Of a DNA stretch of 18,911 nucleotides, positions 7,383-14,683 are shown one piece after another. How positions within the stretch are numbered: position 1 is the stretch's first letter; every line of letters starts with the position of its first letter. The DNA is from an uncultured Candidatus Udaeobacter sp. (GTDB lineage Bacteria; Verrucomicrobiota; Verrucomicrobiia; Chthoniobacterales; UBA10450). The notes beneath the pieces were generated by a model that was not told where the DNA came from, made no database searches, and worked only from the letters and a program-made list of their open reading frames with translations. Where the stretch lies: positions 1 to 18,911 of the forward strand of contig CATPBS010000320.1 of NCBI GenBank assembly GCA_955652715.1. The letters are read 5' to 3'. Made by a program: the position numbers and the translations under genes.

Positions 7383-9524
7383 ATGAGAGCGAATCGTTTC
7401 CTGTTTGTAATTGGGGTCATTACCGGGCTGACGATGTCCCGTCTGCCTGCCATCGCGCCCGCGCCAGAGACTCCAAAAAAACCTGTTTCCACCACATACC
7501 AGGGCGTGACTGTGGAAGATCCCTATCAATGGCTCGAGCAAGATAATGACCCGCAGGTAAAGGCGTGGTCGGATGCGCAGAATCAGCGAACCCGCCAATA
7601 CCTCGACAGTTTGCCGGATCGCGCAGCGATTGAAAAGCAACTGGCGGAGTGGTACGCGAAAACTTCGCCGAGTTATTCATCGCTCGTCTCGCGGCCGGGA
7701 ATTTTGTTCGCGATGAAATTCCAGCCGCCAAAACAGCAGCCGTTGCTCGTGACGCTCGCGTCGGCCAATGATCTCAAATCTGAGAAGGTAGTGCTCGACC
7801 CAAACGTGTTGGACGCCAAAGGCACGACTGCCATCGATTGGTTCGTGCCGTCATTGGATGGCAAACACGTCGCTATCTCGCTGTCCAAAGGCGGCAGCGA
7901 AGACGGCACGCTTCACTTTTACGAAACCGCGACGGGCAAAGTGATGCCGGACACGATTGCGCATGTCCAGTATCCCACGGCGGGCGGCAGCGCGGCTTGG
8001 AATGCCGATGGCACGGGAGTCTATTACACGCGGTTTCCCCGGAAGAGCGAGCGGCCCGAGGCTGATCTGAATTTTTATCAGCAGATTTATTTTCATAAAC
8101 TAGGCACACCCGATACAGAGGACACTTATTCGATCGGGAAAGAGTTCCCGCGGATCGCGGAGATCACACTCGCGGCGTCGCGCGACGGCAAATACGTTCT
8201 CGCGATGGTGGCGAACGGCGATGGCGGGGAATTCGCACATTATCTGCTCGGGCCAGATGGAACCTGGAAGCAGATTACGCAGTTCGGTGATCAGATAAAA
8301 GTCGCGCGCCTCGGTCGCGATAATGCGCTCTACCTGCTTTCACGCGCAGGCGCACCGCGCGGCAAAATTCTGCGCCTGTCGCTCGACGCGCCGGAGTTGA
8401 AGAATGCAGTTGAGATCGTTCCCGCTGGCGAAGCAGTCATTGAGCACATCGTGCCAACCGCCGAGGCGCTCTACGTTGGTGATCTGCTCGGAGGTCCGTC
8501 TCAAGTCCGGCGCCTTGGCTTGGACGGCAAAGGCGAAATAATCATCCCGATTCCAAAAATATCCGCTGTACAGGAAATGCTTGCCTGGGAAGACGGCTCG
8601 CTCCTGTTCCTCGACGTAAGTTACACCGAGCCGGCGGCATGGTTCCATTGCCCGAATGGAAAAGCCGAGCCGATGAAAACGGCGTTACGCAGCACGTCGC
8701 CGGTCTCATTTGCCGACATCGAAGTAACACGCGAATTCGCAACGTCAAAAGACGGCACAAAAATTCCGCTCAACATCATTTTCCGAAAAGGAATGAAGCG
8801 TGACGGACAGAACCCGACGCTGCTTTACGGCTACGGGGGCTACGGAATCAGCATGTCGCCAAATTTTGATTTTACGCGACGGCTTTGGTTCGACCGCGGT
8901 GGCGTTTATGTGGTGGCGAATATCCGAGGCGGTGGCGAGTTCGGCGAAGACTGGCACAAGGCCGGCAATCTCACGAAAAAGCAAAACGTATTCGACGATT
9001 TTGCGGCCGCCGCCGAATACCTGATCAAAGAGAAGTACACGCGCCCGGAAAAACTTGCTATCCAGGGTGGAAGCAACGGCGGTCTTTTGATGGGCGCGAT
9101 GATTACGCAACATCCCGATTTGATGCGGGCGGTAGTTTCCTCAGTGGGCATTTACGACATGCTGCGAGTCGAACTGGCTCCAAACGGCGCGTTCAATGTC
9201 ACCGAGTTCGGCACGGTGAAAAACCCGGAGCAATTCAAGGCGCTTTACGCTTACTCGCCCTACCATCACGTTATCGATGGAACCAAATATCCGTCGATTT
9301 TGATGATGACCGGGGCAAACGACGGACGCGTTGCGCCGTATCACTCACGCAAGATGATTGCGCGGCTGGACGAAGCGAACAGGCCTGAGAACCCGATTCT
9401 GTTGCGGACAAGTTCAAGCGCCGGTCATGGGCAAGGCACCGCGTTGAGCGAGCGCATTAAGCAGCTCGCCGACATTTACGCATTTCTTTTTGCGCAACTG
9501 GGAATGACGGGTGAGCCTCGTTGA
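7383..9524 (+). CDS. Prolyl oligopeptidase (S9A family), exported
   Basis: 713 residues from the ATG at 7383; a TTG 36 bases upstream is open but would spoil the signal peptide. The N-terminus MRANRFLFVIGVITGLTM is a signal sequence, so the enzyme is probably periplasmic or secreted. A family start block follows (TTYQGVTVEDPYQWLEQDND), then a seven-bladed beta-propeller (about 80-430) and a C-terminal alpha/beta-hydrolase domain. The catalytic triad is visible: S564 in GGSNGG, D647 in TGANDGRVAPYHS and H682 in SAGHGQG, with spacing close to that of mammalian prolyl oligopeptidase. 'LLYGYGGYGISM' and 'NIRGGGEFGEDWHKAG' are also typical. Family members cleave after proline in short peptides. 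It probably works in peptide scavenging; its own promoter is not evident. Confidence 0.96.
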   Translation: MRANRFLFVIGVITGLTMSRLPAIAPAPETPKKPVSTTYQGVTVEDPYQWLEQDNDPQVKAWSDAQNQRTRQYLDSLPDRAAIEKQLAEWYAKTSPSYSSLVSRPGILFAMKFQPPKQQPLLVTLASANDLKSEKVVLDPNVLDAKGTTAIDWFVPSLDGKHVAISLSKGGSEDGTLHFYETATGKVMPDTIAHVQYPTAGGSAAWNADGTGVYYTRFPRKSERPEADLNFYQQIYFHKLGTPDTEDTYSIGKEFPRIAEITLAASRDGKYVLAMVANGDGGEFAHYLLGPDGTWKQITQFGDQIKVARLGRDNALYLLSRAGAPRGKILRLSLDAPELKNAVEIVPAGEAVIEHIVPTAEALYVGDLLGGPSQVRRLGLDGKGEIIIPIPKISAVQEMLAWEDGSLLFLDVSYTEPAAWFHCPNGKAEPMKTALRSTSPVSFADIEVTREFATSKDGTKIPLNIIFRKGMKRDGQNPTLLYGYGGYGISMSPNFDFTRRLWFDRGGVYVVANIRGGGEFGEDWHKAGNLTKKQNVFDDFAAAAEYLIKEKYTRPEKLAIQGGSNGGLLMGAMITQHPDLMRAVVSSVGIYDMLRVELAPNGAFNVTEFGTVKNPEQFKALYAYSPYHHVIDGTKYPSILMMTGANDGRVAPYHSRKMIARLDEANRPENPILLRTSSSAGHGQGTALSERIKQLADIYAFLFAQLGMTGEPR

Positions 9525-9527
9525 TTC

Positions 9528-9624
9528 GTGAAACGTTACATAGTTAAATCGTTAAAAAGTCAAAAGCGTTACAACGGTACTATTGGGCTCTCCGTTGTAA
9601 CTTTGTAACCCTTTAACCTTTCAC
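9528..9624. repeat. Inverted array of an 8-9-nt unit (GTTACAAN/GTTAAAAN), copy 1
   Basis: Fills most of the 117-bp gap after the oligopeptidase. The left arm (9528-9577) is a contiguous run of GTGAAAC, GTTACATA, GTTAAATC, GTTAAAAA, GTCAAAAGC and GTTACAACGG, an 8-9-nt period. The right arm (9592-9624) is the same idea on the other strand: GTTACAACGG, GTTACAAA, GTTAAAGG, GTGAAAG. The inner 10 bp of each arm (9568-9577 and 9592-9601) are perfect inverted repeats with a 14-nt loop, and both arms end outside with GTGAAA. A second copy lies at 12266-12358. Transcribed, it would fold into a long AU-rich stem; function unknown. Confidence 0.8.
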
Positions 9625-9709
9625 GTCTATCCTTTCCCATCTTGCGAAGGAAAGCACTGATCTGCGCTGGAGCGATTGCGATTTTTTTCTGGTCGCGGCC
9701 GGGACCGGG

Positions 9710-10981
9710 GTGGCCGTCTTTTATAGTCCGTTGCTGACTCACTACGTCGAGAGCAACGCATTCCGCGCAGCGATGGAAGCTGAGACGGCGAAAGGCTTGC
9801 ATTTCCCTCAGAGCCGCTACTCACCGATCCGACGCACCAGCGCATTCACAGCACAAAGCGAGAGTTTTGAAGCGCGGAATGGAGAGAAAGCAATGAAGTC
9901 GCTCGATGGTCGCGGCATCACGGCAACGTTTGATCCGTTAGGCGTCTTTGTGCGGCAGTGGAGGTTCACCGACGTGCGCGTGCAATCAGGCGACGTCGAG
10001 ATTCAGATTTACAAAGCGAATCCCGAAGCGGTGGCACCCAAGCCGTGGTTTGCCATTTTTTTGCCAAACAGGGTGTATATAAAGAAAATCGAATCGGAAC
10101 AGGCCAATATAACCTGGCGTTTTCGCGGTGAGCGGGCTGGATTTTTCGGCACACAACTACTCATTACGCCGCACGGGCCCGATTTTGAATATGTTGCCAC
10201 CAGGGGGAGACTGAAGATGCCTTTGCTTCCCGATCTGGATCTCCGCCGCGCGCATCTTCTCATCACCAAGACGCTCCTGACGATTTACGATCTCGATCTG
10301 GCATCAGATTCGGACAGCGGCGAAAGCATTCACGCCCAGGCAAACGCCGACATCGGCAAGGACAAGAGCGTCGATCTGAGAGGGAACTTCAATCAGGTCC
10401 CAATTCGCTCCTGGTTACCTGCTGAATGGAAAGAGCATTTGGCCGGGAGCGCTTCCGGCGATCTTCACTGGGCCGGAAAGGACCCAAAGCTGGAAAGCTC
10501 TTCCGGTGAAGGTTCGTTGCGTGTCAGCAACGGGCGAATCGACAACCTTCCCTTTCTGGAAAAGCTCGCTGAACTTGCGCAGAAGAAAACATTCGAACGC
10601 TTGGACCTGAATGATTGTTCGCTCAGGTTTGGCTGGAAATATCCGAAGATTGACATCAACAACATTGCTATCGAACAGAGAGGAAAATTCCGGATCGAGG
10701 GAGAAATATCGATCGAGGAGCGTCGTTTGCGCGGCACGATCAGACTTGGGCTTACCCGTGAATATCTCGATTGGCTGCCGAATCCTGAAGAAGTCTTTAA
10801 TCGCAAGCAGGGCGGCTATCTATGGACCAATGTCCGTCTTTTCGGAACAATTGATGACCCCGGGCAAGACCTGAGTCCGCGCATTATCGAACTGTTCAAG
10901 CAATCGCCCGGAGCCTACCTCGGGCTCCTCTTTCGTCAGTTCGAAGGGTGGTTAAAAAAAGGATTTGGCAGCGATCACTGA
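9710..10981 (+). CDS. AsmA-like protein, N-terminal membrane anchor probably frameshifted
   Basis: 423 codons from the GTG at 9710, but the true gene likely begins at TTG 9642 in another frame. Reading from 9642 gives RRKALICAGAIAIFF. Adding one T to the run at 9682-9688 joins this smoothly to LVAAGTGVAVFYSPLLTHYV, forming one transmembrane anchor. The rest is predicted beta-rich repeats in the style of AsmA/YhdP/TamB-type bridge proteins: 'GITATFDPLGVFVRQWRFTDVRVQSG', 'LLPDLDLRRAHLLITKTLLTIYDLD', and a C-terminal 'LRGTIRLGLTREYLDW...VRLFGTIDDPGQDLS' block. Those families sit in the inner membrane with a periplasmic part and are linked to lipid transport or outer-membrane integrity. The family call rests on pattern only. 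The stop overlaps the convergent kinase stop by 7 bp. Confidence 0.6.
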   Translation: MAVFYSPLLTHYVESNAFRAAMEAETAKGLHFPQSRYSPIRRTSAFTAQSESFEARNGEKAMKSLDGRGITATFDPLGVFVRQWRFTDVRVQSGDVEIQIYKANPEAVAPKPWFAIFLPNRVYIKKIESEQANITWRFRGERAGFFGTQLLITPHGPDFEYVATRGRLKMPLLPDLDLRRAHLLITKTLLTIYDLDLASDSDSGESIHAQANADIGKDKSVDLRGNFNQVPIRSWLPAEWKEHLAGSASGDLHWAGKDPKLESSSGEGSLRVSNGRIDNLPFLEKLAELAQKKTFERLDLNDCSLRFGWKYPKIDINNIAIEQRGKFRIEGEISIEERRLRGTIRLGLTREYLDWLPNPEEVFNRKQGGYLWTNVRLFGTIDDPGQDLSPRIIELFKQSPGAYLGLLFRQFEGWLKKGFGSDH

Positions 10982-12252
10982 CTTCTGACTTCCGATCGCT
11001 GATCTCTGGTTTCGCCCGCTTCCAGCATTCGAATGCGCTTCTCGATGTATGGCAATCGAATCGTAAGGGTGAGGCCTTTTCCCTGGCTGCTCTCGATCGA
11101 GAGTTCGCCGCCATGCTCGCGCACAATGCGGCGCACAATTAACAATCCAAGGCCGCTGCCCGATGGTTTGGTTGTGAAGTAAGGCTCAAAAACGCGACTC
11201 AAGTTTCTGGCCGACATGCCAGTACCAGTATCAACAAATCTGATGAGAACATGCGTATCGTCCATATCGGTGCGGATGCGCAACGAGCCATGGCGCTGCA
11301 TGGCTTCGAGACTGTTTTTGATAACATTGTAAAACGCCTGCTTCATCTGATCACGATCAACTTGAAGCAAAGGCAGATCCGAGCGGAGCTCTTGCTGGAC
11401 AACAATGTCACGGTCCTCAATCTCGGGCGTGAAAAAACGCACTGCCTCCTCGACAATCGTGTTTAGATTCTCCGGACGGAGTTGCGGACGCGATGGCCGG
11501 ATTGCGCGCAAAAACTGGGTGACGATCGAATCCAACCGGTCCACTTCGGAACGGGCGACATCGATCGACTGTTGAAGCTCCGCCTTTGCATTGTCGTTTA
11601 GCTTTTGGAGGCTGCGCTCCATTAATTGCAAATGAATGTGCAGCGAGTTGAGTGGATTCCCGATCTCGTGCGCAACGCCTGCTGCCAGCAGCGTCAGCGC
11701 GTTCAAGCGCTCCGACTCAATGGTTTGCTGGGCTGTACGCCGGCTCTCAGTGATATCGCGCAGGATCATGACGTGCCCAACCTCCTCCGCACCTGTAACC
11801 GGGGTCGGTGACCCCGAGCCGCCGCGTTCACCGCTCGCCGCTACTGGCCGGCCGGAATCAGCAATTCCTGCTGTAGCCGCCTCGCGCTGCTCGATCACCA
11901 GCGGCACGACATAAAAATTTATAAAGCGATTCTGCGGATAGAAAATTTCGATGTCATGACTCACTGGGCCGCCACTTTTGGTAAGAGATTTCCAATCGAG
12001 ACCTCGGATACGTTCCTCAAGCCGGTTGCCGACTGCATCCGCCGTCTCCAGTCCAAACAATCCGCAAGCCGCATCGTTGAGATAAGTGATCCGGCCGTTC
12101 GAATCGGTTACAATGATGCCTTCCTGGATGGCATTGAAAACCGTCTCCAGAAAACCCTTCTCTTGTGCCAGGCGCAGAAAATAATTCTGCACCTCTTCGG
12201 GGCCGATGCGCCCGAGTCGCTCGATGAGTTTCTCAAGAAAACCGGCTTTCAC
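10975..12252 (-). CDS. PAS-domain sensor histidine kinase (NtrB-like)
   Basis: 425 residues from the GTG at 12252; an ATG at 12257 is out of frame and meets a stop at once. No transmembrane segment, so cytoplasmic. PAS domain at about 35-175 ('VFNAIQEGIIVTDSNGRITYLNDAACGLFG' at 38-67, 'VGHVMILRDITESR' at 158-171). HisKA at about 180-250 with phospho-acceptor H195 in AAGVAHEIGNPLN. HATPase domain at about 265-402: N313 in NVIKNSLEAM, G1 box DTGTGMS, F box FEPYFTTK, G2 box GSGLGL. This layout resembles NtrB/AtoS/ZraS kinases that pair with NtrC-type regulators such as the one at 5069. Two oddities: residues 137-153 of the PAS domain are an in-frame REPIN-like insert, and the C-terminal ETRDQRSEVRSQ is encoded by a 7-nt repeat tract. 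Confidence 0.93.
   Translation of the reverse strand: MKAGFLEKLIERLGRIGPEEVQNYFLRLAQEKGFLETVFNAIQEGIIVTDSNGRITYLNDAACGLFGLETADAVGNRLEERIRGLDWKSLTKSGGPVSHDIEIFYPQNRFINFYVVPLVIEQREAATAGIADSGRPVAASGERGGSGSPTPVTGAEEVGHVMILRDITESRRTAQQTIESERLNALTLLAAGVAHEIGNPLNSLHIHLQLMERSLQKLNDNAKAELQQSIDVARSEVDRLDSIVTQFLRAIRPSRPQLRPENLNTIVEEAVRFFTPEIEDRDIVVQQELRSDLPLLQVDRDQMKQAFYNVIKNSLEAMQRHGSLRIRTDMDDTHVLIRFVDTGTGMSARNLSRVFEPYFTTKPSGSGLGLLIVRRIVREHGGELSIESSQGKGLTLTIRLPYIEKRIRMLEAGETRDQRSEVRSQ
10978..11012. repeat. Degenerate 7-nt tandem tract at a convergent gene end
   Basis: Five consecutive 7-nt units on the plus strand: CTGACTT (10978), CTGACTT (10985), CCGATCG (10992), CTGATCT (10999), CTGGTTT (11006). 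The first two are identical; the others keep the C-T-G-x-T core to varying degrees. On the minus strand the tract encodes the last residues of the histidine kinase (RDQRSEVRSQ). The first unit overlaps the AsmA-like stop. Confidence 0.6.
11794..11844. repeat. REPIN-like element E, in frame within the histidine kinase PAS domain
   Basis: 51 bp. On the plus strand TGTAACC (variant head) is followed by a perfect 7-bp hairpin, CGGGGTC / GACCCCG with loop GGT (11800-11816). A decayed second palindrome follows (about 11824-11840), and CTAC closes it at 11841-11844. On the minus strand it begins GTAG and reads as exactly 17 codons, kinase residues 137-153 (VAASGERGG then SGSPTPVT). A further TGTAGCC head lies at 11872-11878, also in the coding region, so a larger composite insert is possible. 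Confidence 0.6.
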
Positions 12253-12265
12253 GACATGCGTCGGC

Positions 12266-12358
12266 GTTAACTGGTTAAAAAGGTTACAAGAGTTACAAAG
12301 TGGGAGGGGCTTCTAACGTTGTAACGCTTGTAACCATGTAAGGCTTCAACGATTCAAC
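12266..12358. repeat. Inverted array of an 8-9-nt unit, copy 2
   Basis: Spans the gap between the kinase start and the permease stop. The left arm (12266-12300) is GTTAACTG, GTTAAAAAG, GTTACAAGA, GTTACAAAG. The right arm (12318-12358) is the complement-strand version with an 8-9-nt period, and its outer units are GTTGAAGC and GTTGAATC. The core arms 12282-12298 and 12319-12335 pair over 17 bp with one mismatch around a 20-nt loop. The right arm runs into the permease gene, encoding its last residues and TGA stop (12346-12348). It shares units and layout with the array at 9528. Confidence 0.8.
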
Positions 12359-13298
12359 ACTTCCATCTTTTCCGACGGAGCCGGCACTTCCACCGTTAGC
12401 ATCTCCACCCGCAAATAGTTTAACACCACCGGCGCGAGGATCAGGCCGGGGATACCCATGAGTCGTTCGCCAATGATCTTGCTGTTAAGAAAATATTCCA
12501 GCTTGTGAATCAGGACGAGAAACACAAGGGCCGAAATCGCCAGCCTCAGGGACACCGTCAAACCGACGAAGACAATGACCGTATTACTTGCCAGATTGCC
12601 GACAATGGGCACAAGACCGCAAAGAAAGGTGACGGCGATGAGCAGTGGCGCGTGCGGCAGGCGCACTGCGAGAAGAAATATCGCGGTCAAGACCGTATTG
12701 ATCAGCGAGATCGTGATCTGCGCCCCCATGACGGTGGCGAAGCTGCGGTAGAAATCGCGGAATCGCGTTGAAACTTCATCGCAGTAAATCGAGTAAAGGT
12801 TGTTCTTCAGCCGATGGGTCCCCCGATGAGGGTCGAGGCCTGTTTTAAAAAAGAGGCTCCCGGCCGCGACGATTCCAAGCACACTGAAAACCAGCACGGC
12901 CGTAGCGCTCCTGGCAAAATAGCGACGTTTCGCAGGTAATGCGCTTCCTGTCCAAGCGTGTCGATCACGACTTGCCTCAGACTTTCAAAGTCAGTGAATG
13001 GTAACTCGATCTGGCGCTTCTGAGCCCAGGCGCTGGCTGAGGGAATGGAGGTATCAGCCACATCCGGCAGCGCCAGAATGGCAGCGCGAGTAAAGTAGAC
13101 CGCTGCCGCGGCAATCCCAGCCACAACGATGCCAAACAAAATCAAAGCGAGCCATTTTCTTTTCGTCAGAAAATAGAGCTGCCGTAACGCAAAATATGAG
13201 AACAAGACGACCAGCAGCGGTGCTCCGAGATTCAAAAGTCCAGCGAGGACAATTGTGAGGGCGAGTACCCCATAGGAAAGTCGAGTGGGAGTAATCAT
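12346..13298 (-). pseudogene. AI-2E family transporter (PerM-like), one-base frameshift
   Basis: Two overlapping reading frames together make one AI-2E/PerM-family permease of about 317 residues. The N-terminal part starts at ATG 13298 with a good ribosome-binding site and reads to about 12920 (helices 'YGVLALTIVLAGLL', 'LLVVLFSYFALRQLYFL', 'WLALILFGIVVAGIAAAAVYF', then a long loop to 'HYLRNVAI'). The C-terminal part continues from about 12915 in another frame (RSATAVLVFSVLGIVAAGSLFF, then 'LLIAVTFLCGLVPIVGNLASN', 'KIIGERLMGIPGLILAPVVLNYL'). Adding one A to the AAAA run at 12916-12919 fuses them as NVAIFARSATAV. Without it the first frame ends at 12807 with unrelated residues. Family members export small molecules or act as Na+/H+ antiporters; substrate unknown. 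It could be a true pseudogene or a sequence error. Confidence 0.8.
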
Positions 13299-13304
13299 GG
13301 ATCG

Positions 13305-13310
13305 CTCTCC
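13305..13310 (-). promoter_or_regulatory. Shine-Dalgarno site of the permease gene
   Basis: GGAGAG on the minus strand, 6 nt before the ATG at 13298. This is one of the few convincing ribosome-binding sites in the window, and it decides that start over the GTG at 13325. The remaining divergent gap to ubiX at 13443 holds a small GCCGGG / CCCGGC hairpin (13357-13376) and no promoter that I can assign with confidence. Confidence 0.6.
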
Positions 13311-13442
13311 GCTTTTTACCTCCACCCGTGGCGCACATTGTCAACTGTGCCGCTTCGCCGGGCCGTTGACCCCGGCCTAAATCGATTGCCAAACACTCCT
13401 TTGGCTAGAGCATCCCGAAGAATTGTGATTTGTTAGGCAGGA

Positions 13443-14024
13443 ATGAAACTTGTGATCGCCGCCACCGGCGCTAGCGGAACCATCTATCTGCAAAGGTTGC
13501 TCGCACAGATCGATTGTGCCGCGCACGAAGTCCACCTCGTTATGAGCGCGCACGCACGCCAGGTTGCGAAGCAGGAGCTCGATAATTTCAAGATTGCTCC
13601 AGAAGTTTTCCACCATTCTGAAAACGACATGAACGTGCCATTCGTCAGTGGGTCAGCGCGTTTTGACGCGATGGTGATTGTCCCCTGCTCGATGGCCACG
13701 CTGGGGCGAATCGCCGCCGGCTCCAGCGACAGTGTGCTGTTGCGCGCAGCCGATGTTTTCTTGAAGGAAAGGCGAAAATTGATTCTCGTTCCCCGCGAGA
13801 CACCGTGGAATTTGATTCACGCGCGCAATGTCGTCACGTTGCTTGAAGCCGGAGCAATTGTTCTCCCGGCTATTCCTTCGTTTTACAGCCGGCCGGATTC
13901 CGTGACTGCAGTCGTGGACACAGTCGTGTGGCGTATCCTTGACCAAATTGGATTGCCTAATCCTCAAGCATACCGTTGGGGTCGGGAACGCGCCCCGGCC
14001 AACACTTCGCGAAAGAAAAGTTGA
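13443..14024 (+). CDS. ubiX: Flavin prenyltransferase UbiX
   Basis: 193 residues, normal for UbiX/Pad1. The enzyme attaches a dimethylallyl group to FMN, making the prenylated flavin cofactor used by UbiD-type decarboxylases in ubiquinone or menaquinone-type and aromatic-acid pathways. Visible signatures: N-terminal FMN-binding MKLVIAATGASGTIY; 'VIVPCSMATLGRIAAGSSDSVLLRAADVFLKE' at about 78-109; 'LILVPRETPWNLIHARNVVTLLEAGAIVLPA' at about 114-143; and FYSRP. It is cytoplasmic. An AGGCAGGA stretch just upstream may serve as ribosome-binding site. Its TGA overlaps the TTG start of the acyltransferase gene (TTGA), suggesting translational coupling. No ubiD is in the window. Confidence 0.95.
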   Translation: MKLVIAATGASGTIYLQRLLAQIDCAAHEVHLVMSAHARQVAKQELDNFKIAPEVFHHSENDMNVPFVSGSARFDAMVIVPCSMATLGRIAAGSSDSVLLRAADVFLKERRKLILVPRETPWNLIHARNVVTLLEAGAIVLPAIPSFYSRPDSVTAVVDTVVWRILDQIGLPNPQAYRWGRERAPANTSRKKS

Positions 14025-14665
14025 AGATCGAAGGTTCGCTTGCGCGGTGGTTGATCGCGTTCGGATTTCGCTTGCTGCAGATCTGGGCGCGCACGCTGCG
14101 TTTTGAAATCGAGGACCGGGCAGGGATCGTCGGCAGACCGGTAACGGAAAATTATATCGGCGCGCTCTGGCACAATCGATTACTAATCTTCCCATTGGTG
14201 TTGCGGCGTTTCTTTCCGCAACGTCAGGGCGCTGCTTTGGTCAGTGCCAGCCGCGATGGCGATTTGCTGGCCGACGGCGTCCAACGTTTCGGCTACGATG
14301 TGATTCGCGGCTCAAGCTCGCGCCTGGGAGCCAGCGCAATTCTTCAGCTCACACAGGTGCTCACCTCCGGTCGCGATGTGGTGATTACTCCGGACGGTCC
14401 GCGTGGTCCCGCTTATGAACTTGGTCCGGGGATAATTTTTCTCGCACAGAGATCAGGCGCGGCGGTGTTGCCGATGAATCTGGAATATTCGCGCTGCTGG
14501 CGGCTCGGAAGTTGGGACCGCTTCATCGTGCCGCGACCTTTTTCCAAAGTACGAGTGCTGATTAACGAACCGCATCAAGTGAGATCGACTACTACGCCGG
14601 AGGAATTTGAATCGGAGCGCCTGGCCTTGCAGGATGCCATGATGGCGCTGGTTGAAATGCGCTGA
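14021..14665 (+). CDS. Lysophospholipid acyltransferase-family protein (DUF374)
   Basis: 214 residues from the TTG at 14021, which overlaps the ubiX stop. The frame is also open from TTG 13976, but that would overlap ubiX by 49 bp. The DUF374 branch of the LPLAT superfamily is recognised by 'IGALWHNRLLIFPL' (catalytic His51 region), 'AALVSASRDGDLLADGVQRFGYDVIRGSSSRLG', 'VVITPDGPRGPAYELGPGIIFLAQRSGAAVLPMNL' and a closing block with paired Arg and acidic residues. An N-terminal hydrophobic helix (about 8-24) would hold it at the cytoplasmic membrane. Members transfer acyl chains to lipid A or other lipid acceptors; the acceptor is not predictable here. It is the middle gene of ubiX - DUF374 - folD, 18 bp before folD. 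Confidence 0.88.
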   Translation: MKIEGSLARWLIAFGFRLLQIWARTLRFEIEDRAGIVGRPVTENYIGALWHNRLLIFPLVLRRFFPQRQGAALVSASRDGDLLADGVQRFGYDVIRGSSSRLGASAILQLTQVLTSGRDVVITPDGPRGPAYELGPGIIFLAQRSGAAVLPMNLEYSRCWRLGSWDRFIVPRPFSKVRVLINEPHQVRSTTTPEEFESERLALQDAMMALVEMR

Positions 14666-14683
14666 GGCATTTAGGTTCTGCGC

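Noticed and set aside
9528..9624. CRISPR-like repeat array
   Set aside because: The units are only 8-9 nt with no spacers, the array is mirrored, and no cas gene is in the window.
13357..13376. GCCGGG / CCCGGC hairpin upstream of ubiX as another REPIN-like copy or riboswitch
   Set aside because: Only 6 bp with an 8-nt loop and no GTAG or CTAC ends; no riboswitch consensus is recognisable.
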